Shown piece after piece: positions 7,061 through 17,118 of a stretch of DNA of 64,000 bases. Both the position numbers and the translations under genes were made by a program. The DNA is from Bacteroidia bacterium (GTDB taxonomy: Bacteria > Bacteroidota > Bacteroidia > Bacteroidales > Prolixibacteraceae). The stretch covers positions 62,001 to 126,000 of the forward strand of contig JAPLDT010000019.1 of NCBI GenBank assembly GCA_026391315.1, read 5' to 3'. The notes beneath the pieces were generated by a model. That model saw only the letters and a program-made list of their open reading frames with translations, did no database searches and was not told the DNA's origin. Position 1 is the first letter of the stretch; the number at the start of each line of letters is the position of its first letter.

Positions 7061-10000
7061 ATGGAACACAAAAAATTCCCAACCCCGGTAGGATTGTATG
7101 ATCCGGCTTTTGAACACGACGCTTGTGGGATTGGTTTTGTTGCACACATCAAAGGTGCCAAATCACACGATATTGTCCAGCGCGGATTGACCGTTTTGCT
7201 CAACATGGACCACCGCGGGGCAACAAGCTCCGACAACAAGACCGGCGATGGAGCCGGTATCCTGTTGCAGATGCCTCATGATTTTTTCATTTCGCAAGGG
7301 ATCAACCTACCCGAACCTGGCAGGTACGGAGCAGGGCTTGTATTTCTGCCGGTAGCTGAAGAGGAGGCCGAATTTTGTGTAGAAGTATTGAACCGGTATG
7401 TCGAGGCCGAAGGATTGAAACTGATTGCCTGGCGTAATGTCCCGGTTGATGGCTCCGTCATCGGAGAGATTGCCCGCAGCACTGAACCCATGATCCGTCA
7501 GATTTTCGTCAAAGGAAATTATGAGCAAGATGTACTGGAAAGAAAACTATATCTGGCAAGAAAACAGGCCGAAAGAAGTGTAAGGGAATCGAAACTTGCC
7601 GGAAAAAACAGCTTCTATCTGCCTAGCTTCTCCAGCAAAATAATGATTTACAAGGGGATGTTCACCCCCAGCCAGTTGAGAGACTATTTCAAAGATTTGA
7701 CCCATCCCGAAATGAAGAGCGCCATCGCATTGGTCCACTCCCGTTTCAGCACCAATACTTTCCCTACCTGGGATTTGGCCCAGCCGTTCCGGATGATTGC
7801 CCACAACGGGGAGATCAACACCATCAAGGGCAACCGTCAATGGATGCATGCCCGCGAATCCCTTCTGGAATCAGCACTTTTTGGGGATGAGATCGATAAA
7901 CTCTATCCGATCATTGAGCCGGGCAAATCAGACTCGGCCTCGTTCGACAACACCCTGGAATTTTTACACATGACGGGACGCAGCATGCCGCACTCCCTGT
8001 GCATGATGATCCCCGAATCTTTCAATGAAAAGAATCCGATTCCGGAGAGCCTGAAAGCCTTCTATGAATACCACTCCACCTTGATGGAACCCTGGGATGG
8101 CCCGGCCTCCATGGTCTTTTCAGACGGAAGATACATTGGGGGTACCCTCGACCGCAACGGACTAAGACCTTCCAGGTATGTAATTACCAAGAATGACCTG
8201 ATTGTTATGGGTTCGGAGGTAGGCGTACAGGTTTTCAAGCCCGAAGAGATCAAAGAGAAAGGACGCCTTCGTCCGGGTAAATTGTTGCTGGTTGATACAC
8301 AGTTGGGAATTCTCATTCCTGATAAGGAGGTAAAAGCCGATCTCAGTAGGAGAAATCCCTATTTCAACTGGCTCAAAGAGAACAGACTGATGCTCGAGGA
8401 CATCGTGGTCAAACAGCGTGTTCCTTCAAACATGGGCGACCAGTTTGGGGTTTACAGCAAAGTCTTCGGGTACAGCAAGGAAGAGATGCAGGTGTTAATC
8501 AAGGAGATGGCCGAAACAGCCAACGAGCCTACCAGTTCAATGGGGAATGACACTCCTTTGGCCGTTTTCTCCGATAAGCCTAAACGCTTCTTCAGCTATT
8601 TCAGACAGTTATTTGCTCAGGTAACCAATCCTCCGATCGATCCGATCCGGGAAGGACTGGTGATGTCGCTGACCAACTACATTGGTTCACTCAGCAGCAA
8701 TATCCTGGATGAAACGCCCAACCATTGCAAACTGATCAAATTTGAAAGTCCGATTATCACCAATACCGACCTTGGAAAAATCAAGGATATGAAGCTTGAA
8801 GTGTTCACCCATGCTACCATTCCGATGGTCTTCCCTCTCAAAGAGGGCGTGGATGGCTTCAAAAAAGCTTTCAAAAAGATGCTCGAGAATGCGGAAAAAG
8901 CGGTGGATGAAAAGAAGAACTTTATCATCCTTACCGACCGCACCATCTCTGAGGATTTGGTACCTATCCCCTCTCTCCTATCAGTTGCAGCAGTTCACCA
9001 CCACCTGATTAAAATGAAAAAAAGGATGCAGATCGGTATCCTGGTAGAGAGCGCCGAACCACGCGAAGTGATGCATTTCGCCCTGCTGCTTGGTTATGGG
9101 GCCAGCGCTATAAATCCATACCTAGCATTCGGTGCAATCAGTCATCTTGTCAAATCGGGTGAGATCAAACTGCCTTACGCTGAGGCACGAAAAAATTACA
9201 TCAAAGCCATCGACAAAGGGCTGTTGAAAGTCTTTTCAAAAATGGGCATTTCCACACTTCGTTCTTATCATGGATCCGAACTTTTCGAAGCGATTGGCGT
9301 GAGCGATGAACTTGTCGACGAATACTTCAAAGGAACCGCATCCCGAATCAGTGGTGTTGGTTACAAAGAGTTGTTCGAGGAAGCTGTGATGTTCCACAAG
9401 GATGCCTACAGCAAAGACCAGAAAAAGGTAATATTTGACACCAATGGCGAATACCACTACCGCAACAACGGCGAACACCATGCCTGGAATCCTGAATCCA
9501 TTGCCTTGCTGCAGTGGGCAACCAAGACAGACAATTACGATGTCTTCAAAAAATTCAGCTCTCTGGTAGACAAACAAAATAGAAAACCTGCTTTTGTCCG
9601 GGGCGCCCTGCAATGGAAAAAAAATCCGATTCCACTTGAGGAAGTTGAACCGATTGAGGCTATTCTGAAACGTTTTGTCACCGGCGCCATGTCATACGGC
9701 TCCATTTCGAAGGAGGCGCACGAGGCATTGGCTGTGGCCATGAACGAAATCGGAGGCCGAAGCAACACCGGGGAAGGCGGCGAGGATCCCGATCGCTTCG
9801 GAACTGAACGCAATTCAAAAATCAAGCAGGTAGCTTCCGGGCGTTTCGGGGTAACCAACAATTACCTTATGAATGCGGACGAACTGCAGATCAAAATTGC
9901 GCAAGGAGCTAAACCTGGGGAAGGTGGACAATTACCTGGTTTTAAGGTCAATAAAATCATTGCCAAGACGCGGAATTCAACTCCGGGCATAACGCTGATC

Positions 10001-11578
10001 TCTCCACCACCGCACCACGATATCTATTCGATTGAGGATTTGGCACAGTTGATATTTGATCTGAAGAATGTCAATCCGAGGGCCAAAGTATCCGTCAAAC
10101 TGGTTTCTGAAACCGGCGTAGGAACAATCGCAGCCGGTGTGGCCAAAGGTTTTGCCGATATCATCACCATCAGCGGATGCGAAGGGGGAACAGGCGCCTC
10201 TCCTGCAAGTTCGATTAAACATGCCGGTCTGCCTGCCGAATTCGGCATCGCCGAAACACAACAAACCCTGGTGATGAACAATCTCCGTGGCAGGGTTAAA
10301 CTGCAGGTCGACGGTCAACTGAAGACCGGTCGCGATGTGGTCATCATGGGAATGCTGGGAGGCGAAGAATTCGGCTTCTCAACCGGAGCGCTCATCTCCC
10401 TGGGCTGCATCATGATGCGCAAATGTCACCTCAATACTTGCCCTGCCGGGATTGCCACGCAGAACAAAAACCTGCGAAAAAGGTTTCTCGGCCGTTCGCA
10501 ATATGTGATCAACTTCTTCCAATTCATAGCCAGGGAGGTCCGTGAATACATGGCCGAAATCGGCGTTCGCACTTTTGATGAACTGGTGGGCCGCTGCGAT
10601 TTGCTGGAGGTCAATCCGGAAGTTACCAATTGGAAAATGAAGAATGTTAATTTCTCCAAATTCCTCTATCTGCCCGAGGAGGCAAAAATTTATCCGATCC
10701 GCAATACCCATCCCAACACCAAGGACCTGGATGATGTATTGGACCGCATCCTGATCCGCGAAGCAAACAAAGCGATCAAAAATGGCGAAAAAGTGTGGAT
10801 CGGCCACAACATCAACAACGTGATGCGAACCACCGGGGCCATGCTTTCGGGTGAAATTTCGAAAAGATATGGAGAGGCCGGACTGCCAAAAGACACCATC
10901 AACTGCACCTTCAAAGGTTCAGCCGGACAAAGCTTCGGTGGTTTTCTGGTCAAAGGGGTCTCCTTCAGACTGGAAGGCGATTCGAACGACTATCTTGGTA
11001 AAGGGTTATCGGGAGGAAAAATAGTGGTTGTTCCTCCGATTGGCAGCACTTTCGAACCGCAAAACAACATCATCGTCGGCAATACCACTTTGTATGGTGC
11101 AACAGGCGGAGAGGTATACATCAAAGGTGTGGCCGGCGAACGCTTCTGCGTCCGCAACTCAGGTGCAAAGGCTGTAGTAGAAGGAACCGGTGACCACTGT
11201 TGCGAATACATGACAGGTGGCCGTACAGTGGTTTTGGGTACCACCGGACGAAATTTTGCCGCTGGTATGAGTGGAGGAGTCGCTTATGTACTGGATGAAA
11301 ACGGTGATTTCGATTACTATTGTAACAAAGGACTGGTTGAACTTGGACCAGTTGAAGATAAGGCTGATATTCAAGAACTTCAGGAATTGATTCAGAAACA
11401 TCTGCTCTACACCCAAAGCAATCAGGCCGAAAAAATATTGACCAATTGGGAAGAGTATCTTCCAAAATTTGTCAAAATCATTCCGCTTGAATACAAAAAA
11501 GTATTGAACGAAGCAAAACTGAAAGAGGTAAAACGGAAACTGGAAATGGCTGAAGATGCGCCGAATATCAGGGAGTAA
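7061..11578 (+). CDS. gltB: Glutamate synthase, large subunit
   Basis: Makes glutamate from glutamine and 2-oxoglutarate, 1505 residues as in the NADPH-dependent enzyme. The class II amidotransferase nucleophile is Cys22 in HDACGIGF after a short propeptide. The amidotransferase domain extends to about 430. The FMN-binding synthase domain carries the 3Fe-4S ligands in CIMMRKCHLNTCPAGIATQ. The C-terminal beta-helix with repeated glycines follows (GGRTVVLG, AAGMSGG). ATG 7061 is supported by the propeptide length. gltD follows after a heptamer repeat array, so the two subunits are cotranscribed or at least paired. A hairpin repeat lies 38 bases upstream. Confidence 0.97.
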   Translation: MEHKKFPTPVGLYDPAFEHDACGIGFVAHIKGAKSHDIVQRGLTVLLNMDHRGATSSDNKTGDGAGILLQMPHDFFISQGINLPEPGRYGAGLVFLPVAEEEAEFCVEVLNRYVEAEGLKLIAWRNVPVDGSVIGEIARSTEPMIRQIFVKGNYEQDVLERKLYLARKQAERSVRESKLAGKNSFYLPSFSSKIMIYKGMFTPSQLRDYFKDLTHPEMKSAIALVHSRFSTNTFPTWDLAQPFRMIAHNGEINTIKGNRQWMHARESLLESALFGDEIDKLYPIIEPGKSDSASFDNTLEFLHMTGRSMPHSLCMMIPESFNEKNPIPESLKAFYEYHSTLMEPWDGPASMVFSDGRYIGGTLDRNGLRPSRYVITKNDLIVMGSEVGVQVFKPEEIKEKGRLRPGKLLLVDTQLGILIPDKEVKADLSRRNPYFNWLKENRLMLEDIVVKQRVPSNMGDQFGVYSKVFGYSKEEMQVLIKEMAETANEPTSSMGNDTPLAVFSDKPKRFFSYFRQLFAQVTNPPIDPIREGLVMSLTNYIGSLSSNILDETPNHCKLIKFESPIITNTDLGKIKDMKLEVFTHATIPMVFPLKEGVDGFKKAFKKMLENAEKAVDEKKNFIILTDRTISEDLVPIPSLLSVAAVHHHLIKMKKRMQIGILVESAEPREVMHFALLLGYGASAINPYLAFGAISHLVKSGEIKLPYAEARKNYIKAIDKGLLKVFSKMGISTLRSYHGSELFEAIGVSDELVDEYFKGTASRISGVGYKELFEEAVMFHKDAYSKDQKKVIFDTNGEYHYRNNGEHHAWNPESIALLQWATKTDNYDVFKKFSSLVDKQNRKPAFVRGALQWKKNPIPLEEVEPIEAILKRFVTGAMSYGSISKEAHEALAVAMNEIGGRSNTGEGGEDPDRFGTERNSKIKQVASGRFGVTNNYLMNADELQIKIAQGAKPGEGGQLPGFKVNKIIAKTRNSTPGITLISPPPHHDIYSIEDLAQLIFDLKNVNPRAKVSVKLVSETGVGTIAAGVAKGFADIITISGCEGGTGASPASSIKHAGLPAEFGIAETQQTLVMNNLRGRVKLQVDGQLKTGRDVVIMGMLGGEEFGFSTGALISLGCIMMRKCHLNTCPAGIATQNKNLRKRFLGRSQYVINFFQFIAREVREYMAEIGVRTFDELVGRCDLLEVNPEVTNWKMKNVNFSKFLYLPEEAKIYPIRNTHPNTKDLDDVLDRILIREANKAIKNGEKVWIGHNINNVMRTTGAMLSGEISKRYGEAGLPKDTINCTFKGSAGQSFGGFLVKGVSFRLEGDSNDYLGKGLSGGKIVVVPPIGSTFEPQNNIIVGNTTLYGATGGEVYIKGVAGERFCVRNSGAKAVVEGTGDHCCEYMTGGRTVVLGTTGRNFAAGMSGGVAYVLDENGDFDYYCNKGLVELGPVEDKADIQELQELIQKHLLYTQSNQAEKILTNWEEYLPKFVKIIPLEYKKVLNEAKLKEVKRKLEMAEDAPNIRE

Positions 11579-11655
11579 AAAGGATAAAGGATAAAGTCAA
11601 AAGGATAAAGGATAAAGTTAAAAGGATAAAGGATAAAGTTAAAAGGATAAAGTAG
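11579..11655 (+). repeat. AAAGGAT heptamer array between gltB and gltD
   Basis: About ten imperfect copies of AAAGGAT/AAAGTT units begin directly after the gltB stop codon, in the sense direction. The same words occur after hydE and the 44458 phosphoesterase and, inverted, near trpE and trpD. Confidence 0.85.
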
Positions 11656-11710
11656 GGGTGGCCCTGGTGGCCATCCTAATGCTAAAATTCAAGATTAAAT
11701 TTCGACTAAA

Positions 11711-13129
11711 ATGGGAAATCCAAAAGGTTTTATAGAGATAGAGAGAAAATTGAGCGGATATCGGCCCGTTAGTGAACGAACTGGTGATTTTGGGGAGGTG
11801 GAGCAGACCCTCGATGATCAGGATCGTATCAACCAGGCATCCAGATGCATGGATTGCGGTGTTCCATTTTGTCACTGGGCTTGTCCGGTAGGGAGCAACA
11901 TCCCCGAATGGCAGGACGCTGTTTACCGCGGCAAATGGGACGAGGCTTACCAGATTTTAAACAAGACCAACAGTTTTCCGGAGTTTACAGGACGTGTTTG
12001 TCCTGCTCCCTGTGAAAAGTCCTGTGTTCTGGCCATCCATGACGAGTCGGTCACCATTCGTGAAAACGAGTGTTCCGTAGTGGAACACGCCTTCGATCTG
12101 AACGTGGTACTCCCAAACATCCCTGAGAAAAGGACGGGAAAAAAGATTGCCGTAATAGGTTCAGGTCCTGCAGGTCTTTCGGCAGCCGACCTACTGAACC
12201 AGGCAGGACATACCGTAACAGTTTTTGAGCAGGACAACGCAATCGGCGGTTTACTTCGGTATGGCATTCCCGATTTCAAACTGAACAAAGGGATCATCGA
12301 CCGGAGGATTGACCTGTTTGTCAAAGAGGGAGTCATTTTCAAACCAAATACCAAAGTTGGAGAAGATATTAGCGAGCAGGCTCTGTTAGCTGAATTTGAT
12401 GCTGTTTGCATCGCGTGCGGAGCCATGTTGCCACGCGATCTGAAAACAACTCCGGGTCGTGATTTGAAAGGCGTCTATTTCGCCATGAATTACCTCAAAC
12501 AACAGAATAAGGTAGTGAAAGGTGAAGCGATCTCCGATGCTGTCAGAATCCATGCAAAAGACAAAAAGGTGCTGGTGATCGGCGGTGGCGACACCGGTTC
12601 GGATTGTGTCGGAACGTCTATCCGTCAAAAAGCCAAATCGGTGACTCAAATTGAAATTCTCGATAAACCATCCGATAAAAGGGCGGAAGATAACCCATGG
12701 CCTTTCTGGCCCAATACATTGCGTACATCCAGCTCGCATCTTGAAGGCTGCGAAAGACGCTGGTCATTGAATACCCGCCGATTCATCGGTGAAAACGGGG
12801 TATTGAAGGCTGTGGAGGTTGTGAAGGTAGAGTGGACAAAAAACAACGGACAAATGTCCATGAGAGAGATTCCGGGTACGGAAGAGGTCATCGAAGCCGA
12901 CCTGGTGATGTTGTCGCTTGGGTTTTTATCTCCGGTTCACGAAGGTTTGCTTGACGCCTTGAAAGTCGATTACGATGCACGCGGAAACATCAAAGCGACA
13001 GATTTTGCAACAAGCATAGACAAGGTATTTGTTGCAGGTGATGCGACGCGCGGCGCCAGTTTGGTGGTTCATGCCATCCGCTCGGGCAGGGACGCAGCCA
13101 TGCAAATTCATGAGTTTGTATCGAAATAG
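11711..13129 (+). CDS. gltD: Glutamate synthase, small subunit
   Basis: A 472-residue flavoprotein that passes electrons from NAD(P)H to GltB. N-terminal cysteines for two 4Fe-4S clusters lie in CMDCGVPFCHWACPVG and CPAPCEKSC. The FAD Rossmann motif GSGPAGLSAAD begins near residue 150 and the NAD(P)H motif GGGDTGSDCVG near residue 294. A C-terminal GDATRGASLVV segment binds FAD. It follows gltB by 132 bases, a space filled mostly by repeats. A long perfect hairpin lies downstream. Confidence 0.97.
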   Translation: MGNPKGFIEIERKLSGYRPVSERTGDFGEVEQTLDDQDRINQASRCMDCGVPFCHWACPVGSNIPEWQDAVYRGKWDEAYQILNKTNSFPEFTGRVCPAPCEKSCVLAIHDESVTIRENECSVVEHAFDLNVVLPNIPEKRTGKKIAVIGSGPAGLSAADLLNQAGHTVTVFEQDNAIGGLLRYGIPDFKLNKGIIDRRIDLFVKEGVIFKPNTKVGEDISEQALLAEFDAVCIACGAMLPRDLKTTPGRDLKGVYFAMNYLKQQNKVVKGEAISDAVRIHAKDKKVLVIGGGDTGSDCVGTSIRQKAKSVTQIEILDKPSDKRAEDNPWPFWPNTLRTSSSHLEGCERRWSLNTRRFIGENGVLKAVEVVKVEWTKNNGQMSMREIPGTEEVIEADLVMLSLGFLSPVHEGLLDALKVDYDARGNIKATDFATSIDKVFVAGDATRGASLVVHAIRSGRDAAMQIHEFVSK

Positions 13130-13222
13130 AAGATTCAAATACTATTGCAGCCGACCCCGTTATTCGAATGATGGGGTCTACTGTTATATACCAGCATTTT
13201 ACTGTAAGTCAAATAAATGATT

Positions 13223-13287
13223 TTCACCACAATAGGCACATAGAACACAATAGATTCTACTGTGTTCTATGTGCCTATTGTGGTGAA
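13223..13287. terminator. 27-bp perfect inverted repeat downstream of gltD
   Basis: Arms at 13223-13249 and 13261-13287 are exact reverse complements (core CACAATAGGCACATAGAACA) with an 11-base loop. It can end transcription of gltD as a giant hairpin but has no clean T tract. It resembles the CACCACxAAGGxACA words at 39970, so it may belong to a dispersed family. The remainder of 13130-13519 holds nothing recognisable. Confidence 0.6.
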
Positions 13288-13519
13288 TTTTAAGAGACTT
13301 GCAAAGAGACAACAAAGATCCATCTATTCATATTAGGATCCACTATCGCATATTGAGGGACAACATGAGTATAATCTTTTAGCACTGACTTACTGTTAAA
13401 TATCATTAGTTTCTATTCTATTTTTTGAATATTTTTGACAAACCAGGAAAAAGAGAGTTTCCCTCTAATTCCAGACTATTGCCCTCGTATTTACAACCGA
13501 ACATATTGAAAAAACAATC

Positions 13520-16090
13520 ATGAGAAAGAATCTGCTCACACTATTTGTCGCTATCACGGTGACCATGGTCAGCCATGGGCTATCTGCCCAAAACAAACCC
13601 ATCGAAAATGCGGACTACCGTCTGGCCGAAAGGTTTTCGCCCACGAAAATCAGCAAGATGGTATTCAGCACTTCTGTCGTGCCGAAATGGCTCAAAACCG
13701 GAGACCAGTTCTGGTATTCCGACACTACTTCTGAAGGGGTGACCTATCACTTGGTAGATCTGGATAAAAGAACCAATGTCCTGCTTTTTGACACCCACAA
13801 AATGGCTGCCATGCTGACCAAAATTACCAGGGACCCTTACGACTGGCAGCACCTGCCTCCCATCAAGCCCAAGTTTAAAAAGAACGATACCGTTTTTCAG
13901 TTCGACGTAACAAGCAGCCAGGACGAGGAGAAGAAAAAAGAGGATGCTGCATCGAAGAAAGATACAACGCTTGTTGCCAAAAATAGTGACAAGTTGAAAA
14001 AAGAGGCCAAAACAGGAACTGACAAAGAGAAAGATAAGGTAAAAAAGAAGGTTTTCCATCTCGAATACAATCTGAAAACTGGTGTACTGGACCAAATCAA
14101 GGATTGGAAAGAGGAGAAGGATAATCCCGACTGGGCCAACATATCACCCAACGGTGAATACATCTTTTTTTCACGCGATTACAACCTCTGGTGGATGGAC
14201 AAGGAAAATTACCAGAAAGCGAAAAAGGATGACAAGGATAGCACAGTCGTTGAACATCAGCTTACTACAGATGGGGTAAAGGACTATGCCTATGGTGGCG
14301 GCTTCACGGCTACGGAAAATGATGACGAAAAAAAGATCAAAGAGGAGAAGAAAAAACGCAAAGGCGCCTACATCAGTTGGTCGCATGACGCTAAAAAGTT
14401 CGCTTTGATCCGGAATGACAGCCGCAAAGTGAAAGATTTGTGGGTCATCAATGTGCTGAAAGAACCGCGGCCTGAACTGGAGACCTACAAATACCAGATG
14501 CCGGGAGAGAAAGAATCACCTCAGGATGAATTGTGGGTTTTTGACATGGCCAGTAAAAAAGGTAAAAAGATCCCGGTCGACCAGTTCAAAGACCAAACAC
14601 TTTCCATCCACCGTGCCAATCTCACGAACAAGGAGAAGCTGGAAGATTACGTTCCAATCACCTGGCTGTCTGAAACATCCGACAAACTTTATCTTACCAG
14701 GAGAAGCCGCGATCTCTACCGGACAGATATCTTTTCAGTCAACATAGAAACAGGTGATACAAAGGTACTGATCGAAGAAAGGATGAATACCTACATCGAG
14801 ACCAAAAGATTGTTCACCGTCAACGGAGGAAAGGAGTTCATCCACTGGTCGGAAAGAGATGGTTGGGGCCATTATTATCTCTATGATGAAAATGGCACGC
14901 TGAAGAACCAGATCACCTCCGGTCCTTGGCATTGCGGCGAGATCGTCGATGTTGACGAAAAAGCCAGGGTACTCTATTTTGTTGCCAACGGTCGCGAGGC
15001 CGACGAAAACCCCTACTACGAACATTTGTATAGGGTTAACCTGGATGGTTCCGGCCTACAGTTACTGAACTCCGGAAATTTTACCCATACCATGGAGATG
15101 ACCGATTCTTACCGTTATTTCATCGACAACTATTCGAGGGTCAATACGGCTCCCCAGTCAGAATTACGGGACAATGCCGGAAAGCTGGTGATGAAGCTGG
15201 CCACATCCGATTTGAGAAACCTCTTCGCCGCGGGCTACAAATTTCCGGAACCCTTCAAAGCCAAAGCTGCCGACGGTATTACCGATATTTATGGCGTGAT
15301 GTACAAGCCGTTCAATTTCGACTCGACAAAAATGTACCCGTTGATCGAATATGTCTATCCCGGACCACAAACAGAGGCAGTCAACGCGGCATTTTCGAGC
15401 AAAATGGACCGAACCGACCGGGTTGCGCAACTTGGCTTTATCGTGATCACGTTAGGCAACAGGGGCGGTAACCCAAACCGCTCCAAGTGGTACCACAACT
15501 ACGGATACGGCGATCTGAGGGATTACGGCCTGGCCGATAAAAAATATGTGGCCGAGCAGTTAGCTGACAAATATAAGTTTATCGACATCACCAAAGTTGG
15601 CATAACCGGTCACTCCGGCGGAGGGTTCATGTCAACGGCAGCATTATGTCAGTATCCTGATTTCTATAAAGTTGCAGTTTCATCCTCGGGCAACCATGAG
15701 AACAACATTTACAACCGATGGTGGAGTGAAACCCACAACGGGGTGAAGGAGAAACTGAACGAAGAAGGAGAGACACAGTTCCTCTATGAAATTGAAAAGA
15801 ACACCGCACTGGCCAAGAACCTGAAGGGCAAACTGTTGCTGATAACCGGGGATATTGACAACAATGTCCATCCCGGGAATACCATCCGTATGGCCAATGC
15901 GCTGATTCGTGCCAACAAGCGGTTTGATTTCTTTATGATGCCCGGTCAACGGCATGCCTACAGTGATCAAACCGAATACTCCTTCTGGCTGAAGGCAGAC
16001 TATTTCTGCAAGCACCTGATCGGCGATTACTCCATCAGTACAGACATCTTCGAGATGAACAGGGAGACGCAAATGACGCCAGGGAAATAA
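13520..16090 (+). CDS. Secreted S9 family peptidase (dipeptidyl peptidase IV-like)
   Basis: An 856-residue serine peptidase of the prolyl oligopeptidase family. A signal peptide covers about residues 1-23 (cleavage after GLSAQ), so it acts in the periplasm or at the surface, probably trimming dipeptides for uptake. The N-terminal part is a beta-propeller. The C-terminal alpha/beta hydrolase shows the nucleophile elbow GHSGGG (Ser near 698), the Asp in GDIDNNVHP and the His in RHAYSD. A lysine/glutamate-rich low-complexity insert at about 130-180, with a second K/E stretch near 275, interrupts the propeller. Specificity for proline cannot be confirmed from the sequence alone. Confidence 0.9.
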   Translation: MRKNLLTLFVAITVTMVSHGLSAQNKPIENADYRLAERFSPTKISKMVFSTSVVPKWLKTGDQFWYSDTTSEGVTYHLVDLDKRTNVLLFDTHKMAAMLTKITRDPYDWQHLPPIKPKFKKNDTVFQFDVTSSQDEEKKKEDAASKKDTTLVAKNSDKLKKEAKTGTDKEKDKVKKKVFHLEYNLKTGVLDQIKDWKEEKDNPDWANISPNGEYIFFSRDYNLWWMDKENYQKAKKDDKDSTVVEHQLTTDGVKDYAYGGGFTATENDDEKKIKEEKKKRKGAYISWSHDAKKFALIRNDSRKVKDLWVINVLKEPRPELETYKYQMPGEKESPQDELWVFDMASKKGKKIPVDQFKDQTLSIHRANLTNKEKLEDYVPITWLSETSDKLYLTRRSRDLYRTDIFSVNIETGDTKVLIEERMNTYIETKRLFTVNGGKEFIHWSERDGWGHYYLYDENGTLKNQITSGPWHCGEIVDVDEKARVLYFVANGREADENPYYEHLYRVNLDGSGLQLLNSGNFTHTMEMTDSYRYFIDNYSRVNTAPQSELRDNAGKLVMKLATSDLRNLFAAGYKFPEPFKAKAADGITDIYGVMYKPFNFDSTKMYPLIEYVYPGPQTEAVNAAFSSKMDRTDRVAQLGFIVITLGNRGGNPNRSKWYHNYGYGDLRDYGLADKKYVAEQLADKYKFIDITKVGITGHSGGGFMSTAALCQYPDFYKVAVSSSGNHENNIYNRWWSETHNGVKEKLNEEGETQFLYEIEKNTALAKNLKGKLLLITGDIDNNVHPGNTIRMANALIRANKRFDFFMMPGQRHAYSDQTEYSFWLKADYFCKHLIGDYSISTDIFEMNRETQMTPGK

Positions 16091-16104
16091 AAATTGTTTG
16101 AAAT

Positions 16105-16156
16105 GTTTAAAGGGTTTGAAATGTTAGGATACCCGAACATTTCAAACCCTTTAAAC
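16105..16156. terminator. Long hairpin after the S9 peptidase gene
   Basis: A 21-bp perfect stem (GTTTAAAGGGTTTGAAATGTT at 16105-16125 with its complement at 16136-16156) around a 10-base loop, 15 bases past the stop. Probably a terminator, although the T tract is replaced by A-rich sequence. Confidence 0.65.
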
Positions 16157-16184
16157 AATAAAAACTTTTTAAAATTAGAGACTG

Positions 16185-16320
16185 TTTAAAATTAGTTTCT
16201 TTGTCCCGTTAGGGATATAATATCGGTAGAAAATGGATTAAGAGATAAATTCCGTCCCGTACGGGACGGGATATTGTGCGTTAAATTCTCTTTCTACCGA
16301 CATTATGTGCCTACGGCACT
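16185..16320 (+). repeat. REP-like palindromic element, copy 1
   Basis: TCCCGTTAGGGA at one end, a central perfect palindrome CGTCCCGTACGGGACG, and GTGCCTACGGCAC at the other end. Arms TCGGTAGAAA and TTTCTACCGA are inverted inside. A nearly identical inverted copy lies at 53337-53454 and a diverged one at 29352-29470. Confidence 0.8.
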
Positions 16321-16510
16321 TTCGGTAATTGCGACCGCCCCATCTTGATGTCGCAATTTGCGATTTCAAGTTTGAAAATTCAAATTCTCACAATTGAAAC
16401 ATAAAATTTCCGGGGGAAAGGTACCAATCGTAAATCAGCACTAGCGGAAGAAAGCTTTCGCGTATATCCGGAGAAGCACTCGGGCAACCATTTCAGGCTG
16501 TTCAAAAAAT

Positions 16511-16642
16511 TATCCCGGAGGGATAAAATGTTTATAGAAAATGGATCAAACGTGCAAATATGCGACCCCAGCCGGGGTCGAACAAATTTCTAATCATCAT
16601 TTTCTACCCCGAGTCCTCGGGGTCTGACCTCCCTGAGGTCAA
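16511..16642 (+). repeat. Diverged REP-like element with CGACCCC palindrome
   Basis: Same plan as copy 1 but with different stem bases: TCCCGGAGGGA, a central CGACCCCAGCCGGGGTCG, then CCCCGAGTCCTCGGGG and GACCTCCCTGAGGTC. The stems remain paired although their sequence has changed. Together with copy 1 it fills most of the 750-base gap after the peptidase. The rest (about 16321-16510 and 16643-16846) shows no intact gene. Confidence 0.7.
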
Positions 16643-16846
16643 TCCGAACCTTCATTTTTTTTAACAGACCCTTTAGATTATTTTAGTTTGGCAATTTGTT
16701 TATAGCCCAGTAGTAATTTCAATTGAGTAATGGCAATGGCATTCCTTCACGCTAATCCTGTAATTGTTCAACCCTGCCAGACTTTTAATTGTGGCGAATT
16801 CGCCTTAATTAAAATCCGGGATGTATCCTTTCTATTCATTTTAGCT

Positions 16847-17118
16847 CTAGAGTTTTTCTATAAGTTCAGTTCTTACAAGTTCATCTGCGTCAGTTGAATT
16901 ATAAATCTCTTCAGGTCTGATTATTGCAACTGTGTCTCCCAGAAATTCAGCGTCCTGCATTTTTGCTACAAGGTTTTTGATGAACTGTTTTTTAGTAGGG
17001 ACTTGACCTACAACAAATTTCATATATTCCCGGAAACAGTGAACAATGGCAATATCTGTTCGTTTGACTGCCAAGGTACAACGTTAGACCATTCTGTGAT
17101 GTATGATTGAGGGATCAT
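16847..17118 (-). pseudogene. AbiEii-type nucleotidyltransferase toxin, internally deleted
   Basis: The start codon at 17118 overlaps the abiEi stop (ATGA) and gives the family N-terminus MIPQSYITEWSNVVPWQ. After about 22 codons this frame reads into a stop. The expected C-terminus (REYMKFVVGQVPTKKQF ... LVRTELIEKL) continues in another frame to 16847. The whole middle, including the nucleotidyltransferase GS and DxD motifs, is missing, so no active toxin can be made. The family assignment rests on remembered N- and C-terminal family sequence and on position behind abiEi. Confidence 0.75.

Noticed and set aside
16660-16800. A decayed transposase fragment on the minus strand (ITQLKLLLGYKQIAKLK in one frame, SLAGLNNYRISVK in another)
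   Set aside because: Two short pieces in different frames could be a relic gene, but the family could not be recognised with confidence.
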